Source of the DNA: Brachynemurus nebulosus
Lineage: Eukaryota; Arthropoda; Insecta; Neuroptera; Myrmeleontidae
DNA length: 64,000 bases
Reading direction: 5' to 3'
Assembly: GCA_035578155.1 (NCBI GenBank)
Contig: JAPWDM010000005.1
Coordinates: 15,156,832 to 15,220,831 of the forward strand
The notes below the pieces were generated by a model that worked only from the letters and a program-made list of their open reading frames with translations, ran no database searches and was not told where the DNA came from. The position numbers and the translations under genes were made by a program. Of this stretch, positions 44,814-56,757 are shown in pieces. Each line of letters opens with the position of its first letter. Position 1 is the first letter of the stretch.

Positions 44814-45101
44814 AGGTGATTTTGCACAAGTTAAAAAATATGAAGAAAAAACGCTTTGTAAGTAAAATACAAATAATTCTTATTTTATTTATTTTTTTTT
44901 TTTTTTATATTGTAATAAATATTTTTAATATTTTTCTATGATTTATAAGATTTATTTTATTTATTAATTAATTATATTTAAAATCCTTGTCGAAAAATTG
45001 AATAATTAATAATTCAATATGTAATTTGTAATTTACATATTATGTTTATTTACATTTATAATATGAAAATAAATACGAATATTTTTTTATGATTTTTAGA
45101 A
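44814..45101. other. 5' flank of the sulfotransferase gene
   Basis: AT-rich with a T-run at 44893-44906. TTTTTAG just before 45100 could be the acceptor of an upstream non-coding exon. No promoter element can be defended. Confidence 0.3.
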
Positions 45102-48100
45102 ATGAAAGAACTGATAAAAGAATTTTTGAAAATTACATTATGGGCATATATACTGGTTAATGTTGTTGCAGGTTTGTATCTAGTAGTATCTACAAAATTT
45201 AGTTTATTTACCTACATTTACTAATTTGGTATTATGGAGATTATGGTATTATGTAGTTCAAAGTACACTTTCAGAAAAAACAAAAATCTTTTTAGATTGT
45301 ACTTTTTTTGTTAAAGCGTAATTACTTTGATAAATTAGTTTTTCTACTCCTGTTGAAGAACACACTCATTACATATCTGTTAATTGTTGACAAAATTAGG
45401 CATTATTCAAAGGTGTGGAGGAATGATCATGACTCAGTACCTTTCGACCAATGAAAGAATCGTATTAGTATTAACCATTATTCAATGGGCTTGCAACTGT
45501 TTTGTAAATAATATAGTTTTAATTTCATATATGTTGCCTAGTAACGTGTAAGTAAACAAAACAATTTGATTTTTATTTTGATCGTTTCCATAGATACAAA
45601 TACCAACATTTAATGAAATTAGAGATAGGTTAAACCTTTTAAATAAACCATATGAAAAATTTTTTTTGTCTCAAAATGTCGGCCTTTTTACTGCCAGTGA
45701 TAGGTACAATAGATAAGGTTACAAAAAAATAAAAATAAAAAAGATCAAAGATCCCAACATCAAAAAAGTGAACCCTACGAATTTACAAAATATAAATTAT
45801 ACTAAACTATGTTGATAAAATTGAACATTATTTAGAATTATACCGTATTTCGGAAAATCTGTCACAGATGGCGGCACCTGTACCAGTGAATATATACATA
45901 CATATCACAGCATTTTGAACCGCCATATTGCAGGACGAGTTATTAGTAATTTTCTTTAAATTCAAGCTAGTATGGCAATAGTGTACATACCTGTAGTGCT
46001 ATCTGCTTGAAGACGTTGACACTAATGTAATTATCCATCACAAATATGAGGTTTATCTAAATTTAAAAAATTTAAAAATAATAAAATTATTAAAAATAAT
46101 TCTAATTTTATTCAATATTTAACGTTATCTAACGTTTATAGCGTTTACAGTAAATTTTTTCATTTTAAAAAATTTCAAATTTTCCCACAACTTGTTACCA
46201 ACATAAAAGAGACAAAAAATTGCAAATACCCTTAAATTTCATAATAAAAAAAGTTAATTTTAAGCTGTTAAGTTGTACAGTTGGTTTGTAAGGCAAAGTG
46301 TACCGACTATAACTCGTCTTAATCATTTTAGGAGTTAAATATGGTTTGTAACTTTGTATTTGCTAATAATTTATTTTTTGTTTCAGTTGTTTCAGTTTTA
46401 AATATAGCAACAAATTTAGCATGGAATAAGAATCTTTGGCGACAGGAACACTTACAGTCTGTCTGTAATAGCTTAGGATTAGAAATGCATCATGGTACGT
46501 TACCTCCAATCTCTGAATTGGATCATCTATTAGTCGATCACAAACACCGTCTTCTATACTGCTATGTACCGAAGGTAAAGCGGTAAAAATATCCTCAATT
46601 TTTTTTTAGGTTGGTAGGACTCATTTTGTAAATATATTTTAAGGTTGCATGCACCAACTGGAAACGTTTGTTTATGGTATTGTCAGGAAAATGGAATAAT
46701 ACCAATTTATTATCAATACCGGGAGATTTGGCACATGCACCTGGCTCGGTAACAAAATTGTCGGATTTATCTGAAAAAAATGGTTACAATTTTTTAGTAA
46801 ATTATACACGTTTTCTAATTGTTCGACATCCGTTCGAACGATTATTATCGGCATATCGAAATAAATTGGAAAGTCATAACCACCCTAGCGCAAAATATTT
46901 TCAGGTTAATATCTCGGAAGTTTTTTTTTAATATTTCGAATTGTTAAGTACCAGTGTTGGATAGAATGTAACTGAATTAAAAATTAGAAATTATGTAGTT
47001 GTTTCAGTAAAATGATTACATAATTACAATGTACTTTTGGTTAAGATACGTAAAATTTAAAGCTGCTAAATTAAACCCGAAAATTGTATATTGCAAATTA
47101 CATTGGCACTGTCAAATCAATCGATTATCGATATCGAAAATTTTTGATAGTGAATAATATCTATAATAACTGTTAAATAGTAGGTGGTAAATCGTATTTT
47201 CTAGCAATAAAATAACAAAATTTCGAAGAAATAGTAATTCTAAAGAAAATTGCATTGCAAAGCTGTTAACGTAGTTGCTCTGAGATAGTCAGGTACAAAA
47301 CTATATCTCAAAAAAATTTCTTTTATCAAAAATTAAATAATGTATTAATATTTTTCAGTGATTATATTTGTATACCACTTATTTTTTTAATTTCCGCGCG
47401 CTTATGTTGTAGCAATATAAAAACATTGTTGAAAAAGCGTTGTAAAAACATTGTAAAATGATATTTCAAAAACAGCGTGGTGAATAATTTGTATTTCTTA
47501 TTAACCCTTTTAAACAAACCATAGGGAAAGATCCCAACATCAAAAAACTGAACCCAAGGAATTTACGAAATATAAATTATACTAAACTATGTTGATAAAA
47601 TTGAACATTATTTAGAATTATACCGTATATATTTCGGAAAATCTGTCACAGATGGCGGCAGCTGTATCAGTGAATATATACATATCACAGCATTTTGAGC
47701 CGCCATATTGCAGGACGAGTTAACACGTCTTAATCATTTAAGGCGTTAAATATGGTTTGTAACTTTGTATTTTATAACATGTTAAATTTTTATCAAATTC
47801 CTTTGACACGTCGAATTTTTCATAAGAGCCCATGTTAAAATACAAAACTTTGAAATCGTTTTTCTCAAAATTGGGGTAGTTAATTTTAATCGGAATAGGC
47901 TCGTATTATTAGTATAGAATTGAATAAATATCTAGAAAAGTTTCGTTAAAATCCTTTGAAAAAATCGTTTTATCGACCAACTCCCTTAAAATTTTATTTT
48001 TATATCCAAATTCTTTCGATCGGAAATTAATTAAATTACAAAATTTATTGTGACCAACACTGTTAAGTGTTAAGTACCTTGTACGAAAAAATGATTGTAA

Positions 48101-51100
48101 TTTAAATTTTTCTGACTGTTTTTATTAATGTTTATAATTTTTTTGGAAGCTAGGAACGTGTTGGAAGATACATTATAAAACATTATCGACCGAATGCAAA
48201 TGCTTCCTCATTGCAAAAAGGTGATGATGTTACATTTGCTGAGTTTGTACAGTATGTAATTGCTGAGGGGCACGATAATCGAGATCATAATGAACATTGG
48301 AAACCAATTTCTCAAATGTGTCATCCGTGTGCGCTGAGCTATGATATTATTGGTATGATTTTTAAATTTATTCATTTGCTTCTTTTTGATGTGTAGCAAA
48401 GTCACTGTTAAAGTACATACGGAAGAAAAAGAGTTAAACGATATATTTTGGAAAGTTCTTTATTTAACCAGTGCAAATACGCATAAATCAGAGCATCAGA
48501 GCAGTCAATGGTCCAATTCGTTTCGGCGTAAGCGGAAGGGGGTTACGCTCAAGTGTAAGCAATATATGTTTGAAAACAAGCTCTTTCACTTTTCACTTTT
48601 CATGTTCTAGTGAGAAGGGTGAGAAGTATATAGCCAATATGGCTATACATATACTTCTCACCCTTATCACTAGAAGTAGAACATGGAAAATGAGACAGAA
48701 ATATACATACATATCAATAGCAAGTCAAATGTGTTTGTTTTCAAGCACATATTGCTTACACTTGAGCGCAAGTCGCTTCCGTTTACGCCGATACGAATTG
48801 GCCCATTATATTTATAGGTAGATAGTGTAGGTCGTGTAGGTTGTTGATATTGTAGACAATGCACACGTCATGTCGACAATGTAAACAATTTAAGATTTCT
48901 TTTGATAACGATCTAAGTAAGGTAACCTTAAAACGAAATTTCGTTCTTATTACAGTATATATTATAATTAAAAAATTCGGATAAATTAAGAAAAAATTAT
49001 CATTACAAACAGTTCAAGCCATTATATTTTTTAAGAGATTCATTTATTATAATTTTAGGTTAATAACAATTTTTTTTTATAGAAATTGACAACTAATATT
49101 CTTTATTTTTTATTTTTAAATTAACGTACCCAAAGCTTTTTTAAGTAGCAAGTCTTTCAATAACTTTAATAAATAATTATTATTAAATTAAAATAATATC
49201 TACCTAATGTTTTAATTTTTTATATTTCTCGAAGGATTTTAATCTCAAAATAAATATTTAATGTGGTAATTATTTATTTTTTGTATAGTTGTCAAAGTTA
49301 GAGTAAGCAAAAAATGATAAAATAATAGAAAAAGCATCCGATGTGAATTATAATGGGCCTTTTTATTTATTATTTGACAGATTTCTATATTATCTACATT
49401 GTTTACTTGCTTAGATTGTCTACGTCAGTTTAATTGACATTGGGCCTATTCGTACCGCACCAAGTCAAAGTGTCTTGCTCTTACTTTTAAGAACATTATA
49501 CTTGTTTTGAAGAACTTTTGTCTTACTTTGGAGATATTTGTATGTTCCTGTCTCACTTTCCGTGTTCTTGAGAGAAGGGTGAAGGATATGTACGATGTAT
49601 ACCGAACGCTATTACTGACTATAAACTATGTATGCTACAATCATCGTATCATAGAGATGTACACCATAGAACACTAGAAGCCAACTAACATCAAAAAAGT
49701 GTAATTCGCTTGGAGTCATTTGTAGGCCTGTCACAGCTAAGTCATGTAGTCAGTCGCTGTCCGTCACCGAACACACAGTCCATTATATTACATTGTTAGA
49801 CATTGTTAGTTGAGCAGCACACATTTCTCTCTCTGGTAATACGTGTGGTGTAGTAGTATGTGTAAATACGCACACAGACGCAACCATTAAACCAATACCA
49901 CTGCAAACAGTGTGTATCTACACCAATAGAGTGGGGAGATTTACGTCACAAACTCATTACAAGTGGAACAGAGACATAGACAATCTAGTTTGACCCCTTG
50001 ATGTACACGATATGATTTTACTCACAGAGTACTAATTTAAATACAAGAGTAATATTGTACTAGATTTTAGATAAAATTTCTTGTTAATACAATAATACGT
50101 GAAAGTTTTTAAAAAATGTGTTGTTAATTATTTAAAATTTAGCTAATTCACTTGAATGAATTTTTTTAATGAAAATAAGTTGCGTTTTTAATGACAATAG
50201 GAATATTCTTATTGGAACGAGAAAAAATTAAAAAATAAAATAACAGAAAATTCTCATATAATTTTTATTTGTATAAATTGAATTATATAATTCATTTTCT
50301 AAAACTAATATAAAACTAATCATTAAGAATCTGTATCAAGTAAAAATTTTTGTATACGTGTAATTGTCATTAGAATACCTATTATACAAATTATGGGCGG
50401 ATTACTAGATTTTATATCCCCAATTAAACATTTATGCGTATATTTTAACTTGATACTAGTCCTAATTTTACCACCAGAGACACGAGAGAGAATCTTTACG
50501 TCGTCAATAATGTCTATTTTATTGGCCGATGAGATCAGACCGTGTGTAACCAGCTTTAATTAGGTATTTAAATCATGGGATACTTCGTATACATGTTTGA
50601 TGTATAGTTTTAACCTTATATAAAGGCCAGGCCAATGACGAACAAAATTGTATTATTCATAATGCTAATTTCTTTATACCTATTAAAATTTTTGCCAGTT
50701 CAACATTTTACATTCAATTCTTATCAAAATTCTGTACAATTCTTGTTATAATAAAAAAAATTAATAATAATAATAATAATAATAATAGTATAAATAAATA
50801 AAATGAATTATATAATTCAATTTATACAAATAAAAATTATATGAGAATTTTCTGTTATTTTATTTTTTAATTTTTTCTCGTTCCAATAAGAATATTCCTA
50901 TTGTCATTAAAAACGCAACTTATTTTCATTAAAAAAATTCATTCAAGTGAATTAGCTAAATTTTAAATAATTAACAACACATTTTTTAAAAACTTTCACG
51001 TATTATTGTATTAACAAGAAATTTTATCTAAAATCTAGTACAATATTACTCTTGTATTTAAATTAGTACTCTGTGAGTAAAATCATATCGTGTACATCTC

Positions 51101-51724
51101 TATGATACGATGATTGTAGCATACATAGTTTATAGTCAGTAATAGCGTTCGGTATACATCGTACATATCCTTCACCCTTCTCTCAAGAACACGGAAAGTG
51201 AGACAGGAACATACAAATATCTCCAAAGTAAGACAAAAGTTCTTCAAAACAAGTATAATGTTCTTAAAAGTAAGAGCAAGACACTTTGACTTGGTGCGGT
51301 ACGAATAGGCCCAATATCTGCATCGATTATTTACGCATAGAGAAATGCATATTGTACTTGTACAACCGTGATTTTAATGCGTGAGCTTCCACGAACTCCA
51401 ATATTCAGTTTTTTTCCTGTGTACTTTGAAATGGCGATATTTTTGCCACACAAAAAATTGGTTATAAAAATTATCATTTAATATATTTTTTTTATAGGTA
51501 AATATGAAAGTCTAGTCGAAGATTCTGAAATGATATTGACAATGGTGAATGCATCTGTAACAAATTTTCCAGTTACAAGGACGGCAGATACGTCAAAAAA
51601 ATTAATGCAATATTTTAGGCAATTATCATTGCAACATATAGAACAATTATATCATTTATATGAATTAGATTTTAAATTTTTTGGCTATAATTTAGAAAAT
51701 GTGATTGGTTATGATATTGGATAG
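45102..51724 (+). CDS. carbohydrate sulfotransferase, CHST11/C4ST-like
   Basis: A Golgi type II membrane enzyme that moves sulfate from PAPS to a glycosaminoglycan; the family (Sulfotransfer_2) includes chondroitin 4-O- and dermatan 4-O-sulfotransferases. Five exons: 45102-45171, 46387-46574, 46644-46904, 48154-48352 and 51498-51724 (stop TAG). All introns are GT-AG and all phases join, giving 314 residues. Features: short cytoplasmic N-terminus and membrane anchor at about 8-31; YCYVPK plus VACTNWKR at 81-94 (5'-phosphosulfate binding); RHPFERLLSAYRNK at 147-160 (3'-phosphate binding); YIIKHYRPNA; DDVTFAEFVQYVI; CHPC then YDIIGKYESLVEDSE; C-terminal LYELDFKFFGYNLE. These match CHST11/13 more than CHST14 by eye; substrate specificity is inferred. 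The exon 2 acceptor could also lie 9 bases later (three residues fewer). Introns 3 and 4 hold duplications and foldback elements. Confidence 0.95.
45748..46366 (+). repeat. intragenic duplicate, copy 1 (sulfotransferase intron 1)
   Basis: 45748-45943 and 46308-46366 together match 47528-47771 in the same order and orientation. Between them lies about 365 bp present only here, bounded by the inverted 10-mer GACGAGTTAT / ATAACTCGTC. The duplicated block reaches to within about 25 bases of the exon 2 acceptor. Confidence 0.85.
47528..47771 (+). repeat. intragenic duplicate, copy 2 (sulfotransferase intron 3)
   Basis: Same block as in intron 1: GATCCCAACATCAAAAAA, ATTGAACATTATTTAGAATT, CTGTCACAGATGGCGGCA and TTAAATATGGTTTGTAACTT. 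This copy lacks the 365-bp segment. It stops before the exon 2 acceptor region. Confidence 0.85.
48507..48807. repeat. foldback element (301 bp) in sulfotransferase intron 4
   Basis: The left arm (AATGGTCCAATTCG ... GGCGTAAGCGGAAG ... CTCAAGTGTAAGC) and right arm are inverted copies. The centre contains GAGAAGTATATAGCCAATAT mirrored by ATACTTCTCACCC. Its terminus AATGGGCCAATTCGTATCGG resembles that of the larger foldback at 49439-51315, so both belong to one family. Confidence 0.85.
49439..51315. repeat. large foldback element in sulfotransferase intron 4
   Basis: Arms of about 517 bp (49439-49664 plus 50009-50299, against 50800-51315) are near-identical inverted copies. They start ATTGGGCCTATTCGTACCGC, with blocks such as TCTCACTTTCCGTGTTCTTG and ACTAGATTTTAGATAAAATT. 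A loop of about 500 bp separates them. The left arm is interrupted by a 335-bp insertion. If transcribed, this intron would form a hairpin of about 0.5 kb. No TIR-type transposase and no clear target duplication. Confidence 0.92.
49665..49999 (+). mobile_element. 335-bp insertion in the foldback arm
   Basis: Flanked by GATGTACAC on both sides (49656-49664, 50000-50008). The right foldback arm holds this site only once, so it is the empty-site reference. The 8-9-bp duplication suggests a hAT-type or similar element, but the ends (CATAGAACACTAG ... TGACCCCTT) lack a clear inverted repeat. Confidence 0.75.
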
Positions 51725-52430
51725 TTTATTTTAATGTAGTGAATTAGTGGTGTTCATCTGTTTTTAGTGGGTGAGCGATTTTTTTTTTCTTAAAAAGTAA
51801 TGCTAAACTAAAGAACCAAAAATGATAATCGTCCGAAAATCACTTCACGATCGTCCGTTCGGTCGTGATCGACCGGTTGAACACCGCAGTTAAATAAATA
51901 AATATATTTATATTGTTAACAAATACTGGGCCAGTTAAATTAAATAAATATTTTAATAAAATTTTTTATATTTTTTGCATTTTTATTTAAAAATATTCGA
52001 TCATGAATATCTCGTAATCTATCCGATTGTAGTAGCAAACAAAAAACACATAATGAAAGAAAAATAAATAATATTGAATGAATAACTAATATAAGAGAAT
52101 CCTCTGTGGTTAGTACTTATCATGGTTTTTTTGAATAGTGTAAGTATATTTCTAAAGAAAAATGTCAAATAGATATATAATATTGTCCCCGAAATTTTGC
52201 CGTCGCTTCTATTTTCCTAGCTGTTTTAGTTTTTGAGGAAATTGAGTTAAAAAAATTACAGCGCCCGCGTGTACTTTCACCAGTATCTCAAGGGTAAGTT
52301 AAGGTCATTGGTCAATGATGCTACATTTGGTAATCACTTGGATTGCCTATACATATAATATGTTCTAGACAAAAACTATGGGGCCATTTTACTATGCTTA
52401 TCTTGTTATACCCAGAGTCGGGCAATTGCT
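51725..52430. other. 3' flank of the sulfotransferase gene
   Basis: AAATAAATAAATATATTTAT at 51893 could serve as a polyadenylation region. No other feature. Confidence 0.3.
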
Positions 52431-52590
52431 CGGGCGCCCGTGTCTAAAAAGAGGGTCCCGCAGCCTCGATTAGGGGCCCAGACAAAGTGAAAAGACGTTT
52501 TTTTTTGCTCGTCAGTTATATTTTTGGAGAGAAAATGTTCGAAATTTTTTTTTTGTGCCCAAGGGTCTGGCTTTTCTCTCCCCGGCCCTG
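52431..52590 (+). repeat. GC-rich transposon remnant
   Basis: CAGAGTCGGGCAATTGCTCG at the left and CCCCGGCCCTGG at the right, with GGGCCC blocks. Similar in layout to 10505-10815. Possible small hAT derivative without a detected duplication. Confidence 0.35.
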
Positions 52591-53030
52591 GTTATACTCT
52601 TTATAAAGTTCGTTGTTTTTGTATACAATCAAAATTACAGATAAAAAATTGTAAAAAAATTTTATCAAGGCTTCTGACATCTATGGATGTCAGATTGAAC
52701 TTTTGCAATTACTAATACTTACGATGCCACTCAAAGTGTGGCATTAATGTCTACTTCGAATTTTTCGAATACAACAATTAGCATTGAATGTGTTAATAAA
52801 TTTTTAACATATTCCACTTGTTAAATGCCGTCGAAATAAATATTAACGTATAGTCAGAAATTCTTGAAAAAGACTTAAATAGACACCATACCTTTTAAAA
52901 TCTTTAAGTATGGTTCGTTTCAGTTAAATTTAACCATGCTTCGTCACTTTAAATTTAAATAGTTTCCGTTTTCTTCGTTTTATCTCTTTTATTATTGCAT
53001 TTACGTAAATTTTAAATTTGCAGTTTGTTT

Positions 53031-53810
53031 TTAGAAAAGAATAGAAAATTTATTTGTTTCGAATATAAGAATTATTTAATTTTTTAACGAAAACTCATGA
53101 TCAATTTTAACTGAAATGGGGTATAATATCTATTTCACTTAAATTTAAACATGTTTTATCACTAATGAGTTTAAGGCAGGGTTTCTTAAACTGTGGGTCG
53201 CGACCCCATTTGGGGTCGCTTAGTGAAATCTTGGGGTCATAGTGAAAATTTTTTTATATGTATATGTATACTATATTCTTACCTAATAAATAAATCTTGA
53301 AAAATTACTTGTATATCTATTTGGGGTCGCGAATGAAAAAGTTTAAGAAGCCTTGATTATAAAGAACAAAAATGACGACGAACGCGCAAATTACAAGTGA
53401 TAAAAATCACCACATGATAAATTCAAAACCAAAGAGAAAATAAAATGCAAGTCAAGTTTAATTAGTTTCCACCGTTTAAACGGCTCATTTTCAAAAACAA
53501 CAGACCCAAATCGTAGTCAAAAATCATAACGTTAAAGAAAAGGTTTAAAAATTATCGACTAAGTTATTTTATTCGTCCGTTTAGCGGACGACTAGCTACT
53601 TCTCATCCGTTTAGCGGACGACTAGCAACTTATTCATCCGTTTAGCAGACGACCAAGTTATTTTATTCGTCCGTTTAACGGACGACTAGCAACAGCCTTT
53701 TAGAAAAGAATAGAAGATTGATTTGTTTCGAATATAAGAATTATTTAATTTTTTAACGGTGACTCATCATGCTCAATTGTATTTGAAACGGGGTACATAC
53801 CATCTTGTGA
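53031..53810 (+). repeat. direct repeats flanking a hairpin array
   Basis: The block AAAAGAATAGAA(A/G)ATT..TTTGTTTCGAATATAAG with its downstream part occurs at about 53035-53150 and again at about 53702-53805 in the same orientation. Between them lie AT-rich DNA (including a repeated TTTGGGGTCGC at 53210 and 53321) and the hairpin array at 53573-53686. Confidence 0.7.
53573..53686. repeat. four tandem hairpin units
   Basis: Four units of TCGTCCGTTTAGCGGACGA type, each a stem of 6-7 bp with a 5-base loop, start at about 53574, 53604, 53635 and 53668 (spacing 30-33 bp) and are separated by CTAGC.ACTT. Differences between units (GTCC/ATCC, GCGGAC/GCAGAC/ACGGAC) partly preserve pairing. Confidence 0.85.
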
Positions 53811-53928
53811 TGATACACAAATCATGATACTATTTTGTTTTATGCAACTGGTATAACATTATAGTATATTCGATAGTGCAACATTCGTAACTGAATTTGA
53901 GTGTTTTGAAAAAGAAAAAATTCGTTAA

Positions 53929-54145
53929 GTGCGTGTTTTTGACATGCACTAAGTAATGTCACCTCAGTGAAAGTGTTAATTTATGATTTTTGTTAACTCT
54001 ATAGTTGTTAACTCTACAGCCCTCTTGCGTTTTTTCAATATGGATGTACAACTCTATAATTATTCAATATGGATATACAACTCTATAATAATGTTTCCCC
54101 CACTATAATCACACAACGATATTAATATGTCATCCTTCGATGACA
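53929..54145 (+). mobile_element. element Y, copy D (hairpin-ended repeat)
   Basis: Left near-palindrome GTGCGTGTTTTTGACATGCAC (53929-53949) and right hairpin TGTCATCCTTCGATGACA (54128-54145). The body is uninterrupted and serves as empty-site reference for copy C. Confidence 0.78.
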
Positions 54146-54405
54146 TAATAATATCAAATATTATCATTAAAAAAGAAAATACATAATGTTGTTTTAACAT
54201 TTAATTTTATCGAATCGAAATTAATGAAGATGAAAATTCATTGACTTTCCAGACGAATACCTATATAAATGATTTATTTTCATAGGTTTTAATATTTGCA
54301 TACGAGATTTTATTTTCAAAATTGATAACTATTTTCAATATGTATAACTAAGTATATAAATAAAAAAAATTAAAAATTATACATATATTTTTGGTTCCCC
54401 AATAG

Positions 54406-54566
54406 ATTTTTTAGAAAAACAACGATCTTCGGAAAAACAATTTATATTAAGCGGAGCCCGTATATTTGAAAATGATTTTCATTCAGTTATTTTACAAAAA
54501 CTTTTGTTTAAAATATTTACTGGAACAAAACGATTTTCGGCTATATACAAAAAAAAACTAGGGTAA
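54406..54566 (+). CDS. possible terminal exon, unknown gene
   Basis: After a fair acceptor (TTGGTTCCCCAATAG) an open frame of 53 codons runs to a TAA. It includes FLEKQRSSEKQFILSGARIF and ENDFHSVILQKLLFKIF. Composition looks coding rather than AT-random, but I recognise no family and see no partner exon. It may equally be chance. Confidence 0.2.
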
Positions 54567-54599
54567 TTACGTGATAGTGAAATGATAAAAATTTGAGTT

Positions 54600-56740
54600 T
54601 ATATTTTATTTTATTTATTAAAATATTACGTCAAGATCAGTTATTGTATGTTTTTAATAAAAACATATTTCTGCTAGTTTTGTCTGGTTTTATAAATTTT
54701 TTATTTTTCCTTATTTTCATAACGTTATTTTCTGAATTTTACGTAAATTTAATTAAATCTGAATTTGAAATAACTTACTTTTAAAAATTTTTATTTTGGG
54801 TTAAATAATTTTAGTTAATTAAAACAGAAACTAACAAAATTTGGAAGCAATTGGTTTTATCACCTTTTATACAAAATATGAATTACTTTTTTTGGGCAGG
54901 TACAATTTGGACGAAATAAGATATTAATTTACGATTTAAATTCAATATCTGTTGTGTTTCTGAGAAATTAAAAATCGTCACAAGATATTATGTACATGAC
55001 ATAATTTCATGTTCTTATCGTCCTTTACCTCCTTTACTATCCCTGAATTTTATCACAAAAAATTAAATTTATTTTCATAAATCAGAAGCGCCTTGTGACC
55101 ACGTTTCATACACTTTTATAAATAAATATATTTTCACAAGAATCGAGAAGTAATTTATAAAAACGGATTCTAGACAAAACAGATTGAAAATGTTAAAAAT
55201 ATTGAATCTGATGACGTCATTGAGTATATCAGTATATGTATTTGAAGTCCTAAAATTGGTAATTTTAATGACAAAAACTTTGATATATTTTTTAGTTGAT
55301 AGTTGAAATGAATTTCACACCTAGTTTCCAAAAATTGTTTTAAATGTATTATTCTCTTGTTATAAAGCTTAATTTATATTAGTTCTTAAAAAATTTTTAC
55401 CATTTTAAAAATTCGAAATTTTGAAGTACAGTAGGTATATAAGTTTAATTTTTTTTGATAATAGGATTGTAAATTATTCTCATTTATGTCTATGTTTAAT
55501 TCGTTTAATTATATCCGTAACCTGAACTTATGAACTTTTATTGAATGAAAGAGCCATTAAAAGTGGCAATTATAATAAATCTTAAAAAAAAATGTTATTA
55601 AGCAATTAATAAAACTTATGATGATAAATTAAATTTAAAACAAAGAATAAATTAAAATGTACTCAAGTTTTTGCTCAAACAATGTTAATTTTTATGATTT
55701 TCTAAAAACAAAATAAACAATTCAAAAAATGTATCACAATTTTTTTGAAAAATTATACTCATTCCATAAATAGTACTATTTTTAAGCATAATTTATAATT
55801 TATTTCCTATTTACAATCAATAATTATTTTAATAATAGTTTCTTGAAAAGTCATTGTAACTTATTTTGATAAAAATACTATGATAGTTACTAATAATATG
55901 ACAGAGGTCACAAGATTTACAGAAGTTGATGACTTCTTTATGAATGGTTGAATATGTAATCAAGAAATATTTGAAGACAATCAATAATGATGAGCAGAAA
56001 TATCTATGAATATAATTCTGAAAAAGACTTTCCATAAAATAAGGTAATTTTTGGTTTTAATAAGTCCGTAATTCTGGATTAAACTAGATCACTTGCTAGT
56101 ATCCAGTTTTGTTAACAATTTAACATAAATATCGTTTATATCAGCAGAAAAACATTTTTTTTTGATTTTGTTAAAAGATTCTCATCAGCAAATTTCATTG
56201 TTAGTCAAATTTGACAACGCTGAATTCCTTTAATAAAGACCCAAATGACTATTGTATTTTTTCTGGTTATTTGAAAACTTGGTTATATATGAACCTAATT
56301 AAATATTACAAAATATTTTAGAAATTTAATTTTCTAGAAGCAACAATCCAATTTTATTTGTCAAATAACTGGTTTTATTAGAAAATATTCCAAAACAAAA
56401 ATTTTCCAATATATTTAACTGCTGTTTACGTATTTTTTTTTTCTCAAATTTCAAAACTATAAATATTTACATACACGTATAAATTTTCCAAACACAAAGT
56501 TGCATTAAATAATCAAAACAATTAAAATGCATTTTACAAAATTTTGATATCAATAAAATAGTTTTAAACAAATTTTTGATTGAAATTTATCAATTGATGC
56601 AATTTTTTTTTTTGCAAATGACCCATAAAATCAACGTATAAATTATTCCTCTAAAAAAATAAGATTTCTCTGAAACATCCCCCTCCGTCTCTCTCATTAT
56701 CGTGCCGAACTTATTCTATTCGCATATTTAATGTACGATA
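54600..56740. other. no recognisable feature
   Basis: Very AT-rich. Open frames are low-complexity Phe/Ile/Leu-rich products of base composition. Confidence 0.45.
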
Positions 56741-56757
56741 CATTATACATACATACA

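Noticed and set aside
48211..48821. Frames at 48386-48821 as separate genes
   Set aside because: They run through the foldback arms in sulfotransferase intron 4 and appear as mirrored peptides on both strands.
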